From NCBI GenBank assembly GCA_028280065.1, contig JANQMN010000124.1, forward strand, positions 56,707 to 120,706: DNA of 64,000 nt, in the 5' to 3' direction. Position 1 is the stretch's first letter; each line of letters opens with the position of its first letter. Below the pieces are notes generated by a model. It saw only the letters and a program-made list of their open reading frames with translations. It was not told where the DNA came from and ran no database searches. Both the position numbers and the translations under genes were made by a program. The DNA is from Hahella sp. (lineage in GTDB: Bacteria; Pseudomonadota; Gammaproteobacteria; Pseudomonadales; Oleiphilaceae). Of this stretch, positions 7,713-16,932 are shown piece by piece.

Positions 7713-9023
7713 TCAAGCGGTCGCCGAGGATGTGTCAATGCCGTTACCGGCCGGTAAGGCTTCGCAAACGCAGTTACGGCCGCAGCGTTTTGCCTGGTAA
7801 AGCGCTTGATCCGCTGCTTGCAGGAGCTGCTCCTTGGCGGATTCGGCGGTCGGCAGAATAGCGCTGACACCGGCACTGATCGTCACTATGCCGACTGGTT
7901 CCTCGGCGCCTTTATGGAGGATTTTCAAGCCGGCTACATCTTTTACCAGTTGCTTGGCAATACCGGATGCCGTGTGGGGACCGGTGTTGGCTAAAATGAT
8001 GGCAAACTCTTCGCCGCCATAGCGCGCCAGTGTATCCGTGGCACGTCGCATTGAATTCCGCAGCAAGGTTGCCACTGCAATCAGGCAGGTGTCGCCCTGG
8101 TCGTGGCCGTACAGGTCGTTATATTTTTTAAAGTGGTCGACATCCAACATGATTAAGGCTAGCGGGGTTTGATCCCGCTGCGCCCGATTCCATTCCGATT
8201 GCAAGGCATTATCGAAATGTCTGCGGTTGGCAATGGCGGTGAGCGGATCGATCAGGCTCAATTTGCGTAACTCATCCCGGGCATCCTCAAGGTTTCTACG
8301 GTCAGCACGCAGAACGGCCTGGCGCAGGAAGTTCATTCTGGTCTCATACTCCATTCGGAACCCCATCATCGCGGCGATAATGGTGACGGCGGTATGGATA
8401 AACAGGAGTTCAATAAACTGTGTTGTGGGGAGCGCCATGAAGAAATGCATGCCCAAAATTTGACTGAACCAGAGCATGAGGGCCAACGGCAAGGCGAATT
8501 GAAACTGCAACCGCAGGACCGCCAAGGCAAACACGACGCAAATGATGGTTCCACTCTGATAATGAAAAATGCCCGCCTGGGCGGCATGGGCCGCAATACC
8601 GATCAAGGAAAGTTGAATGCTGTAGGCACCCAGGCAAAGCAGCATCTGGATGCGCTGAACAAACCAGCCAATATGACTCAGCAGTACCAAGCCAATAACA
8701 AAGACCGCAGCCAGGACGCGAACCACCAGGACATCGTCGGCTGCGGGACCAAGCACCAACTGGTCGGCAAAACAAAAAAAGCTATTGATCAATGCGCCTG
8801 CCAGTGCATACACGCGGTTCAGATGCAGATAACGGAGATTGAAGTAATGCTCGAACCGGGATTCCAGTTGTGCTTCGAATTGTAAGCCCGACAGGCCTTG
8901 CTCCAGGGTTTGTCGCGCCTGGCGTTCAATTTGCGGGGAGAGATCCTGATATTTGGCCAAAGAGGTCATGTTGTTGTTATTTTGTGCATCTCCGCACCGA
9001 TTTAAGTCCACTATTTGATCCAT
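7713..9023 (-). CDS. Membrane diguanylate cyclase (GGDEF)
   Basis: This 436-residue enzyme would make cyclic di-GMP from two GTP. Residues about 75-222 hold five to six transmembrane segments forming an uncharacterised membrane sensor; a helix (225-255) then leads into the GGDEF domain. The catalytic loop is G-G-E-E-F (336-340), an active variant. R-A-T-D (327-330) lies exactly five residues before it, forming the inhibitory I-site, so product feedback is expected. No phosphodiesterase domain is attached. The first Met is assumed; Met19 is an alternative. It is divergent from the MshEN protein gene (172 bases between them), which could be a direct reader of its product. Confidence 0.92.
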   Translation of the reverse strand: MDQIVDLNRCGDAQNNNNMTSLAKYQDLSPQIERQARQTLEQGLSGLQFEAQLESRFEHYFNLRYLHLNRVYALAGALINSFFCFADQLVLGPAADDVLVVRVLAAVFVIGLVLLSHIGWFVQRIQMLLCLGAYSIQLSLIGIAAHAAQAGIFHYQSGTIICVVFALAVLRLQFQFALPLALMLWFSQILGMHFFMALPTTQFIELLFIHTAVTIIAAMMGFRMEYETRMNFLRQAVLRADRRNLEDARDELRKLSLIDPLTAIANRRHFDNALQSEWNRAQRDQTPLALIMLDVDHFKKYNDLYGHDQGDTCLIAVATLLRNSMRRATDTLARYGGEEFAIILANTGPHTASGIAKQLVKDVAGLKILHKGAEEPVGIVTISAGVSAILPTAESAKEQLLQAADQALYQAKRCGRNCVCEALPAGNGIDTSSATA

Positions 9024-9195
9024 AATACCCTGATGTATCGATGGACCAATGCATTAATTAGAGTGTAGGGCATGAAAAACTGAAAGTCATAATGATCATG
9101 CTGCTTTATACAAAAAATAACGCAACTGGAATGTACAACAATTTAATTGTCTACCATTATATGAGGTAGTTCGAACCCTTAGTGGAAACCAGGTC

Positions 9196-9957
9196 ATGGC
9201 TGTGCAAAAGCAGGTATTAGACAAGTCGCGCCTTGGGCGCTTATTGGTCAATCGCGGCTACATCACCGAAATACAGTTGGAAGAAGCACTGGTGCAACAG
9301 CGCCAGGAAAACACCAGGCTGGGTGAAGTCCTTATAGAACGCGGCTGGATAACCGACAAAGAACTATCCCGCACCCTAAAGCACCAAAGCCGTTACCGCT
9401 ATGCGGCAGCGTTTATCGCCATGGCGGTAACACCGCTGCAACCGATGATGGCGATGGCCGCTTCGACCACTGCCCAGGCAGTGCCGGTTCCTCAAACCCA
9501 CAGCACCCAACAACTTAAGTCCAAAGGTCTCCGCCCGCTGGACGATACTGAGTTAGGTGCGGTTAGCGCCCAGGGTTTGTTAGAGGATTTTACCCAACTG
9601 TACGCACAGGTGGAACAGGCGAGGATAGATCCTGAATATGCCGAATCCCTTGAGGAAGAAGGGGGCATTGACAGTATCAAGGTGTTGAGTACGCTTGGCG
9701 AAGTGTTTTTCCCCATTGCCGGAATGTTGGATGCGGAAGTTGAAATCGAAGGTGTCCGCATCGATCCTGATCGGGTGAAACCGCTGTTTACCGGAGATGG
9801 TGGTTTTAACGTAACCCTGCCTAACCGCATTGAGAGAGTCAGTTTTAAGAACATCCGTCCTGTAGGCCAGATAGGCGGCCCGACAATGGGGACGGTTCAC
9901 CTTGAAGGCATCGAGTTCAGTGACGACGCTTCTATCGTTATCCGTCCATTTTATTAG
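9196..9957 (+). CDS. MshEN-domain membrane protein with extracytoplasmic C-terminal part
   Basis: This 253-residue protein begins with a textbook MshEN c-di-GMP-binding pair. Motif one spans residues 12-35 and motif two 41-64; each has R1, L2, G3, L6, G10, L17, L21 and Q24, and the linker is five residues (R-Q-E-N-T), as in the MshE ATPase. A hydrophobic segment (69-88, ending A-M-A-A-S) follows, then a polar linker and a domain of about 145 residues starting L-R-P-L-D-D-T-E-L. That last motif resembles the N-termini of DUF6160-type surface proteins. No ATPase or secretion core is present. By inference a cytoplasmic c-di-GMP sensor is tethered to a periplasmic or surface domain. MshEN assignment is strong by motif; function is unknown. 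Confidence 0.75.
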   Translation: MAVQKQVLDKSRLGRLLVNRGYITEIQLEEALVQQRQENTRLGEVLIERGWITDKELSRTLKHQSRYRYAAAFIAMAVTPLQPMMAMAASTTAQAVPVPQTHSTQQLKSKGLRPLDDTELGAVSAQGLLEDFTQLYAQVEQARIDPEYAESLEEEGGIDSIKVLSTLGEVFFPIAGMLDAEVEIEGVRIDPDRVKPLFTGDGGFNVTLPNRIERVSFKNIRPVGQIGGPTMGTVHLEGIEFSDDASIVIRPFY

Positions 9958-10157
9958 AAAGCACGCCTATTAAGGTGGGTTCAGGTCGTCGCCTTCACCG
10001 GAAAATGTGACCGACCCACCGAAGCCAGATGTCCCCTTTCTATTTAGTTTTCGCAAAAAAAAGCTTTCACCGAAAATTGCATCTGGCGTGGACGCACCGC
10101 AGTAGACTTCTATACTGAATGAAAATCTAATATAAGTGGCGTCCACGACAACGTTTT
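9958..10157 (+). promoter_or_regulatory. Structured intergenic region before the signalling operon
   Basis: Three inverted repeats lie end to end. GGTGGGT/ACCCACC pair at 9974-9980 and 10014-10020, with an inner AGGTC/GACC. GCCAGATG/CATCTGGC pair at 10024-10031 and 10080-10087, with inner TTTTCG/CGAAAA at 10048-10053 and 10071-10076. CGTGGACGC/GCGTCCACG pair at 10087-10095 and 10139-10147. The first may terminate the upstream gene. The last two could form a structured leader or operators around the kinase promoter. I see no known riboswitch consensus, in particular no c-di-GMP GEMM core. Confidence 0.5.
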
Positions 10158-11852
10158 ATGGCGACTATGGGATTAAGCAGTATAAAGTTCCGCAACTCGA
10201 TTTCGACGCGGTTACTGAAAATCGTCTTGTCCATATATTTTGCGGTCACTTTTTTTGTGACAGCGGCGCATATTTTCATTGAATACGACGCTGTGAAGAA
10301 GGATGTTAAATCCGAGCTTACCGTCATTCAAAAAACCTTTGAGGCCAGCCTTGCCACGGCGTTGTGGCATCTTGACCGGGAACAGTTGTCCGTGGCCGTT
10401 AACGGGATAGTTGAACTACCGACCATTACAGGCATTCAAGTATTTGAACTCAATAAGGAAGTCTTGATTGAGTCCGGTGACGTTATTGAGGGTAACGCAG
10501 AGAGCGTCACGAATAGCGGCCTGTTTTGGCACGACTTTCCGTTGCGCTACCAGTTTGGTGAAGACAACGAAGAAATCGGTTATGCCAGGTTGTATTCCAG
10601 CAATCTGATCGTTTGGAACCGCATCGAACTGGGCTTCATCATCCTGATTGTCAGCGCGGTTATTAAGACTATTGTACTTTGTGTATTGATCATAGTGGTT
10701 TTTGACCGCCTGTTGTCGCGTCCGCTGGGGCGATTGGCACACGAAGCGGAAGGGATTGATCCCGACAATATTAAAGAGCGGCGGATTTTTATCGAAACGA
10801 CCCAAGGGAATGAGCTTAAAGTGTTGGAAACCGCACTCAACGGCATGATGGATAAGGTCGTTGCCTCTCTCGCGGCGCTGGACGACATGAACAAAGGATT
10901 GGAAGAGATGGTGCGCAAACGCACTGAGTCGCTGAACGAAGTGATCGTGCAACTGGACAGCAAGCAAAAGGATTTGGAGCAGGAAATCGAAATAAGAAAG
11001 GAGCGGGAACAGGAGTTGGAAAACAGCCGCCGAGAACTTCAGATATCGCTGGATAATCTGCGGCGGGCGCAGAAACAACTCATCGAGTCGGAGAAAATGG
11101 CGTCGCTGGGTAGCCTTGTGGCCGGCGTCGCGCATGAAATCAATACCCCGATCGGTCTCAGCCTGACCGGCATTACCCATTTTGAGTACATGGTTGAGCG
11201 CCTCGAAGCTACCTTCAAGGCGGGCGAACTGGAAGAAGATGACTTTGTTAAGTTTATGGATGACACCAAAGAGTTGGCAAAATCCATCGTGATCAGCCTG
11301 AGACGCGCCGCGGACCTGGTGAAGAGCTTCAAGCAGGTCGCCGTGGACCAAACCCATGAAGCCCTCCGGGCATTTAATCTCCGGACCTATGTGGAAGAGG
11401 TTCTGCTCAGTTTGCGTAACCGGATTAAGCAAACTCATATAAAAGTGCATATAGATTGTGAACCGCATTTGATGCTGACAGGATTCCCCGGGATCTGGTC
11501 GCAGATAATCACTAACTTTGTCAGCAATTCGCTTTTACATGGATATGACCAAGGTGATCAGGGCAATATACAATTGCAGTTTGTAGAAGAAGGGGAATAC
11601 CTGATTTTCAATTACCACGACGACGGCAAAGGTATGACAGCGGAAACCTCGGCGCGGGTATTTGATCCATTTTTTACCACTAACCGGGAAGGTGGTGGTA
11701 CCGGTTTGGGAATGAACATTATTTACAACCTGGTCACCCAAAAAATGGGAGGCTCCATTAGCGTGGAGTCGGCGCCGGGGAAAGGCGTACATTTCACCAT
11801 CAAGATAAAAACTCATCTCACAGCGCCAGCGGCGGAAGTTGAAAATGTTTAA
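10158..11852 (+). CDS. Membrane sensor histidine kinase (first of the island)
   Basis: This is a 564-residue inner-membrane kinase. Transmembrane helix 1 (about 20-40) and helix 2 (158-182) bracket a small periplasmic sensor of about 115 residues. A HAMP-like linker and a long coiled coil (240-312) follow. The dimerisation region has A-H326-E-I-N-T-P-I-G with the phosphoacceptor His. The ATPase domain shows the N box around N453/N457, G1 D-D-G-K-G-M (488-493), F box F-D-P-F-F-T-T and G2 G-G-G-T-G-L-G-M (512-519). All catalytic elements are intact. Its end overlaps the HD-GYP regulator by 14 bases, making that protein its likely partner. There is no clear ribosome site at the first ATG; Met4 is possible. 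Confidence 0.9.
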   Translation: MATMGLSSIKFRNSISTRLLKIVLSIYFAVTFFVTAAHIFIEYDAVKKDVKSELTVIQKTFEASLATALWHLDREQLSVAVNGIVELPTITGIQVFELNKEVLIESGDVIEGNAESVTNSGLFWHDFPLRYQFGEDNEEIGYARLYSSNLIVWNRIELGFIILIVSAVIKTIVLCVLIIVVFDRLLSRPLGRLAHEAEGIDPDNIKERRIFIETTQGNELKVLETALNGMMDKVVASLAALDDMNKGLEEMVRKRTESLNEVIVQLDSKQKDLEQEIEIRKEREQELENSRRELQISLDNLRRAQKQLIESEKMASLGSLVAGVAHEINTPIGLSLTGITHFEYMVERLEATFKAGELEEDDFVKFMDDTKELAKSIVISLRRAADLVKSFKQVAVDQTHEALRAFNLRTYVEEVLLSLRNRIKQTHIKVHIDCEPHLMLTGFPGIWSQIITNFVSNSLLHGYDQGDQGNIQLQFVEEGEYLIFNYHDDGKGMTAETSARVFDPFFTTNREGGGTGLGMNIIYNLVTQKMGGSISVESAPGKGVHFTIKIKTHLTAPAAEVENV

Positions 11853-13374
11853 AAAATCCACCAAGAAAAAACTCTTCGCCCCGGAGGAATCCTGGAAGAT
11901 CCTGGTTGTGGACGATGAACCGGAAGTACATACCATTACCAAAGTGGCGCTTAGCGATTTTACTTTCGATGGCAAGAAGTTGCAGTTTTTGAATGCCTAT
12001 TCCGGAGAAGAGGCCAACCGCCTGATTGCCGAGCATCCGGATATTGCGCTGATTTTCCTCGATGTGGTTATGGAGTCGGACCACGCCGGGCTCCACGTGG
12101 TGGAATATGTTCGAAAGACACTCAATAACAAGTTCGTTCGTATTATTTTACGCACCGGGCAGCCAGGCCAGGCACCTGAACGCAAAGTCATTATTAATTA
12201 CGACATCAACGACTACAAAGAGAAAACCGCGTTAGACAGCAACAAGCTCTTCACCGCCACTTACGCGGCCTTGCGGTCCTACAACGACATTATGAGTATC
12301 GAGTCGTCGCGGAAAACCCTTGACCGCTACCGGATCGGACTTGAGGAAGTGATTAATTCGTCGGCGCGATTGTTTGAAATTCGCAGCTTGAAACAGTTTG
12401 CCAGCGGCTTGCTGTATCAATTGGCCTCGCTACTTCACGTGGACAGGGAAACCATGCTGGTCCGCTGCAATAGCTGTATGGTGGTTAAAAATGGCGAGGA
12501 GTTTGAAATTCTGGCGGCTACCGGCAACATTAGCGCAGACAGGGAAGAACGGATTACTGATGAAATCCTCGGTTGGCTGAACAAAAGTATGGAACTGCGG
12601 GACAGCATAATCGACGGCGATATTTACGTCGGTTTCTTTCCAACGCTTTCCGAAAAGATCAATCTACTCTACATCGACGGTATTAGTATGATTGACGAGT
12701 TGGATCAGAAGCTGCTAAAGATTTTTACCACCAATGTGACTATCGCTTTCGATAACCTCTACCTGGATAAGGAACTCTACGATACCCAAGTGGAAATTAT
12801 CGATACCTTGGGCGATGTAGTGGAAACCCGCTCCAAAGAGACCGCCAACCATGTCAAACGTGTCGCCCACCTAAGTAGGCTGTTAGGACAGGCAGTAGGA
12901 TTAGCCAACGATCAGGTGGAAACTCTCTACATGGCCGCGCCCATGCACGATATCGGCAAGGTGGCAATTCCGGACAGTGTCTTGCTGAAACCCGGCAAGC
13001 TTGACCCGGATGAATGGGAGGTGATGAAAACCCATGCCACCGTCGGCGAGGAAATATTTGCCAATTCCAAACGCCCGGTATTAAAAGCGGCTTCTGTGGT
13101 TGCCGGGCAACACCATGAAAAGTTCGATGGCAGCGGTTACCCCCGAGGTTTACAGGGTGAGGACATTCATATCTTCGGAAGGATTGTTGCCGTGGTCGAT
13201 GTGTTTGATGCCCTGGTACATAAGCGCTGTTACAAGGAACCTTGGCCAATCGACCAGGTTCTGGACTTTTTTGAGAAGGAACAGGGCAAGCACTTTGATC
13301 CGAAACTAGTCAAGTTACTGGTGCAAAACCTACCGAAAGTAAAACAGATACTCACTGACTTTCCTGAAAGCTAG
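11839..13374 (+). CDS. Response regulator with DUF3369 and HD-GYP c-di-GMP phosphodiesterase
   Basis: This 511-residue cytoplasmic regulator has a receiver domain (about 19-145) with phosphoacceptor D75 in F-L-D-V-V-M. Next is a DUF3369-type segment (about 170-310), a GAF-like sensor usually found between REC and output domains. The HD-GYP domain (about 315-505) has H370-D371-I-G-K and H-H-E-K-F-D-G-S-G-Y-P (425-435). The metal-binding HD pair and the GYP motif are intact, so it should hydrolyse c-di-GMP. It overlaps the upstream kinase by 14 bases, implying phosphorylation control by that kinase. Confidence 0.93.
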   Translation: MKMFKKSTKKKLFAPEESWKILVVDDEPEVHTITKVALSDFTFDGKKLQFLNAYSGEEANRLIAEHPDIALIFLDVVMESDHAGLHVVEYVRKTLNNKFVRIILRTGQPGQAPERKVIINYDINDYKEKTALDSNKLFTATYAALRSYNDIMSIESSRKTLDRYRIGLEEVINSSARLFEIRSLKQFASGLLYQLASLLHVDRETMLVRCNSCMVVKNGEEFEILAATGNISADREERITDEILGWLNKSMELRDSIIDGDIYVGFFPTLSEKINLLYIDGISMIDELDQKLLKIFTTNVTIAFDNLYLDKELYDTQVEIIDTLGDVVETRSKETANHVKRVAHLSRLLGQAVGLANDQVETLYMAAPMHDIGKVAIPDSVLLKPGKLDPDEWEVMKTHATVGEEIFANSKRPVLKAASVVAGQHHEKFDGSGYPRGLQGEDIHIFGRIVAVVDVFDALVHKRCYKEPWPIDQVLDFFEKEQGKHFDPKLVKLLVQNLPKVKQILTDFPES

Positions 13375-13525
13375 CGAAACTCCCAGGGTACACCCGTTTT
13401 CCTGAAAGGGCATCCATAGCGGCTTGAAATGCGCCGGCCAGCGTACTTGAAAGCGTATTCAGGGATTCTCAACTACACTGAACTGATAACAGTTGTTAAC
13501 GTAGTAAGGTAACAATAGTCAGTTA

Positions 13526-15730
13526 ATGAGTGACGATGATTATTTAGTTTTTGATGATGAGCCCGACGTTGCCGGCGATTCGATTCCGAGCGAATCCGCA
13601 GGTCCGTGGAAAGTGGTGATTGTCGATGATGAAGAGTTCGTCCATAAATCCACCAAGTTGTCGCTCAACCATCTGCAACTGGACTCCCGCCCTCTGGAAC
13701 TCCTAAGCGCTTATTCAGCCAATGACGCCAAAAGACTGCTTCGCGAGAATGCCGATGTCGCTGTGATCCTGCTGGATGTGGTGATGGAGGAAGACGATGC
13801 CGGACTTGCGCTGGTCGACTGGATTCGCAATGAGCTGGACAACCCGATAATCCGCATTATTTTACGTACCGGTCAACCGGGTTACGCGCCGGAGATGGAA
13901 GTCATCAACCGCTACGAAATCAATGATTACCTGGCTAAAGGGCAACTTACCGTTGAGCGGTTCTGGACTTCTGTCACGACCGCATTACGCAGTTATCAGC
14001 AAGTTTGCGCCTTGGAGCAATCCAGACGCGGTCTGCGTCAGGTAATCGCCTCCTCGTCCGACTTAATGCGCGCCTACGGTCTGGAAAGTTTCGGCCAAGG
14101 CGTGTTGCAACAGATTGCCGCGCACTTGCAACTGCAGACCGACGGACTATTTGCGGTTGCCGAAGAGCACGACGAGCAGCCCAATGTGGTGGCGGCAACA
14201 GGCCAATATGCAGGCGCGGCGTTGAAACCATTGGAGAATAATCCGTTTGTACCCGGCACTATCGTCGAAGCGGTGAAGTGCTGCCTGCGGGAGAAAGAGC
14301 ATGTATTTGATGCTGATGGGGTGGTGTTGTTTCTTCATGCTTCCAAGGATTGGGCCGCGGCGGTACGAATTGATGGCAAAGCCAGACTGGACGCCAATGA
14401 GCTGGATCTATTGGAGCTGTTTTGCAGTAATATCGCCCTTGGTTTCGACAATACCAAATTATTCGATAAGGTTAGCAAGCTGGCCTTTATTGATTCTCTT
14501 ACTCAACTGCCGAATACGACCAGCCTGCTAGAGCGGCTGGGAGAACAGAATCCGCCGGCCGGATTCCTGTTGATGCTCGATGTGGATTTCTTTCATGAAC
14601 TGAATGAAACTCTGGGCTACGACAAGGGTAATCAGGTCTTGCAGGAGTTCAGTCTGAAGATCCGCAACATAGTACCTGAGAGTTGCACGGTGGCGCGCTT
14701 ACATACGGACGTATTTGCAGTTTACAGTACCGATCAGTCGAAAGCCTGTATTGTGCCGATGCTGGAAGAGTTGGCCAAGCCGATATTCATCGGCGGAGAA
14801 GAATATCGTTTTGGCATTACCTCCGGCCTTGCGGAATATCATCCTGGACTGTCGCCGCATGATGTTCTTCGGCAAAGCGAAATCGCCTTGAAAAAAGCCA
14901 AGGGCTCGAAACGCGGACGTCTGGTCGAATTCAGTATCGAGCTGGAAGAAGCCATCACCAATCGTGGACGCTTGGTGCATGACTTGCGCGGTGCGTTTAA
15001 TCGGGATGAATTGCGCTTGGCCTACCAGCCGAAAATTAATTTGGCCACGCGGGAATTAGAAGGTTTTGAAGCGCTACTGCGATGGCAGCACACAAGCAGA
15101 GGCTGGGTGTCGCCAGGCGAGTTCATACCGGTGACCGAACACTCGGGGCTGATCATTGATTTTGGCGAGTGGATTATCGACGAAGCTTGTAAAGCCCTGG
15201 TGAAGTTTCAAAAAAGCCTGGCTAACTTGCATCTGGCGATCAATGTGTCCCCGGTTCAACTGAGAGAGTCCACCTTCCCGAAAAAAATGCTGGCCATAGT
15301 GGAGCGGAATGGCATCTCGCCGACCAGCGTTATTGCCGAAGTAACTGAAGGTATCGCTGCTGACGAAGAACGGGCGATTTTTGCATTAGACACCTTGCGG
15401 GATAAAAAATTTTCGGTATCCCTGGACGACTTTGGCACCGGCTATTCTTCCATGAGCTACCTTATGCAACTCCCCATCAACAGCATAAAAATAGATCGGG
15501 CATTTGTTCGGGAAATCCCGGGAACCGAGGCGACGGTCAAGATTCTCGAATCCATCATTAAAATTGCAGGAGCTTTGAACCTGGATGTTGTGGTGGAAGG
15601 TTTGGAAACCGACCGGCAGGTGAAAATTGTGTCAGATTTGGGGGCAACTACAGGACAGGGTTATTACTTCGCCAAGCCTATGTTTCTGGACGAGGCCCTG
15701 GAATTTATTGCTGCCTATCGACCCTTGTGA
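13526..15730 (+). CDS. Response regulator with degenerate GGDEF and intact EAL domain
   Basis: This is a 734-residue regulator. The receiver domain (about 28-158) with D84 closely resembles that of the HD-GYP neighbour. A DUF3369/GAF-like segment follows (170-310). In the cyclase-like domain (315-470) the signature loop reads H-T-D-V-F (393-397) instead of GGDEF, so it should not make c-di-GMP; it may bind GTP allosterically. The EAL domain (480-734) keeps E515-A-L-L-R-W, I-N-V-S-P, D-D-F-G-T-G-Y-S-S (634-642), K655 and E-G-L-E-T, so phosphodiesterase activity is likely. The start ATG at 13526 has only a weak ribosome site. The stop overlaps the next gene's GTG, but the true start of that gene is probably 15742. 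Confidence 0.92.
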   Translation: MSDDDYLVFDDEPDVAGDSIPSESAGPWKVVIVDDEEFVHKSTKLSLNHLQLDSRPLELLSAYSANDAKRLLRENADVAVILLDVVMEEDDAGLALVDWIRNELDNPIIRIILRTGQPGYAPEMEVINRYEINDYLAKGQLTVERFWTSVTTALRSYQQVCALEQSRRGLRQVIASSSDLMRAYGLESFGQGVLQQIAAHLQLQTDGLFAVAEEHDEQPNVVAATGQYAGAALKPLENNPFVPGTIVEAVKCCLREKEHVFDADGVVLFLHASKDWAAAVRIDGKARLDANELDLLELFCSNIALGFDNTKLFDKVSKLAFIDSLTQLPNTTSLLERLGEQNPPAGFLLMLDVDFFHELNETLGYDKGNQVLQEFSLKIRNIVPESCTVARLHTDVFAVYSTDQSKACIVPMLEELAKPIFIGGEEYRFGITSGLAEYHPGLSPHDVLRQSEIALKKAKGSKRGRLVEFSIELEEAITNRGRLVHDLRGAFNRDELRLAYQPKINLATRELEGFEALLRWQHTSRGWVSPGEFIPVTEHSGLIIDFGEWIIDEACKALVKFQKSLANLHLAINVSPVQLRESTFPKKMLAIVERNGISPTSVIAEVTEGIAADEERAIFALDTLRDKKFSVSLDDFGTGYSSMSYLMQLPINSIKIDRAFVREIPGTEATVKILESIIKIAGALNLDVVVEGLETDRQVKIVSDLGATTGQGYYFAKPMFLDEALEFIAAYRPL

Positions 15731-15741
15731 GAGGTGACCAT

Positions 15742-16896
15742 ATGTACAAGCGGCTGCTGTCTGTGACTTTCTTGTCAATGCTGTTCGCTGGTCAATGCGC
15801 ATTCGCTGAAACCATCCGCTTGATGCACATGATCCTGCACGAGCCGGTCGACAATATCCTCAACGATTTTCGCCAGAAAAAGTCTATTGATGTGGAGTCG
15901 ATCGTGATCGATGTCAACGATATCAACGGCTACATGATGCGTGCTCTGCAAGAGGATAATCTGCCGGATGCAGCGCTGTTTCCCGCCGACAAAATTGGTT
16001 TGCCCGGTATGAATTACGCCGTGATTCCGGAAGATTGGATAAACCGTGACGTTGCCACCACTTATTATGAAACCACACGGCTGGATGGGGAGATTCGCGG
16101 TATTCCCGTCTATGGCGGCAATCACTTAATGCTTTATTACAATAAGAAGTATGTCAAAAAGCCTGCTACAAACTGGGAAGAAGTGTTTCAACAGGCTCCC
16201 TCAATTCGTGCTCAAGGCGTGGAAGTGATCGGCTGGAGTTTTGGTGAAATGTATTGGCTGGTGGGTTTTCTGGGGGCTTTCGGCGGTTGGCCGATCAGCG
16301 GCGATCAGATTTCTATAGACACACCGGAGATTCAACAAGGGTTAACCTACTACAAAAGTTTGGCTGACCGTGGTTTGATCGATCCGAGCTGTACCTACGA
16401 CTGTGCCGCCCAGCGTTTCTATCAGGGCGAGTTCGCCTATGCGATAAACGGCGATTGGGCCTATCTCAATGCCTCCAAGGCACTCAAAGATGACTTTGGG
16501 GTCAGCATGATTCCCAATGTCGGAGAGCGCAGGGTGACGCCCATGTTTTCCACGATAGCCCTGGTGTTTCCCAATGATTCACTGAATGGACCGAAACAGG
16601 CTGCCTTAAAGGAGTTGGCAAAATATTTTCAATCCCGGGATATTCAATTGCGTTCCTACGAAGAGTTGGGGCGGTTCCCTGTCCATCGCGGTGTGATCCG
16701 CAAGTTGCAGGATTCCGCGGAACAGAATACGCAAATGGCGTTGAAACAATTGGACGTTGCCCAGCCGATGACCGCCTCGCCACTGATGACCAGAATGTGG
16801 ACCGGGCTGAGCCGCTGGTTCCCCCTATTTATGACCGGCAAGGTACCGGTTGAACAAATCACTCAAAAAATGCAAAAGACGGCGACCGGCCGTTAA
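15742..16896 (+). CDS. Periplasmic solute-binding protein (ABC family 1 type) in a kinase operon
   Basis: This is a 384-residue extracellular solute-binding protein. The signal peptide is about residues 1-22, ending C-A-F-A before E-T-I-R-L. The mature chain has the family 1 (sugar-type) pattern: N-x-Y-M-M-R-A, then G-I-P-V-Y-G-G-N-H-L-M-L-Y-Y-N, and G-E-F-A-Y-A-I-N-G-D-W-A-Y near the C-lobe. The open frame extends to GTG 15727, but ATG 15742 has a GAGAGG ribosome site and begins the signal peptide. No permease or ABC ATPase gene is nearby. It lies between a c-di-GMP phosphodiesterase and a sensor kinase, which suggests ligand presentation to a receptor rather than transport. Confidence 0.88.
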   Translation: MYKRLLSVTFLSMLFAGQCAFAETIRLMHMILHEPVDNILNDFRQKKSIDVESIVIDVNDINGYMMRALQEDNLPDAALFPADKIGLPGMNYAVIPEDWINRDVATTYYETTRLDGEIRGIPVYGGNHLMLYYNKKYVKKPATNWEEVFQQAPSIRAQGVEVIGWSFGEMYWLVGFLGAFGGWPISGDQISIDTPEIQQGLTYYKSLADRGLIDPSCTYDCAAQRFYQGEFAYAINGDWAYLNASKALKDDFGVSMIPNVGERRVTPMFSTIALVFPNDSLNGPKQAALKELAKYFQSRDIQLRSYEELGRFPVHRGVIRKLQDSAEQNTQMALKQLDVAQPMTASPLMTRMWTGLSRWFPLFMTGKVPVEQITQKMQKTATGR

Positions 16897-16932
16897 CGCA
16901 GTATGCTCCCGACAAGGCCCTAGTTGTAGCCT

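Noticed and set aside
8394..8885. A 163-codon open frame antisense to the diguanylate cyclase membrane domain
   Set aside because: The opposite strand encodes clear transmembrane helices joined to an intact GGDEF domain; the antisense product is Gln/Asn-rich with no domain.
9958..10157. Possible c-di-GMP (GEMM) riboswitch
   Set aside because: Hairpins exist, but the conserved GEMM core sequences and tetraloop/receptor are not seen.
10416..11468. A 350-codon open frame antisense to the first sensor kinase
   Set aside because: The plus-strand frame has complete kinase domains; the antisense translation has no recognisable domain and follows from codon composition.
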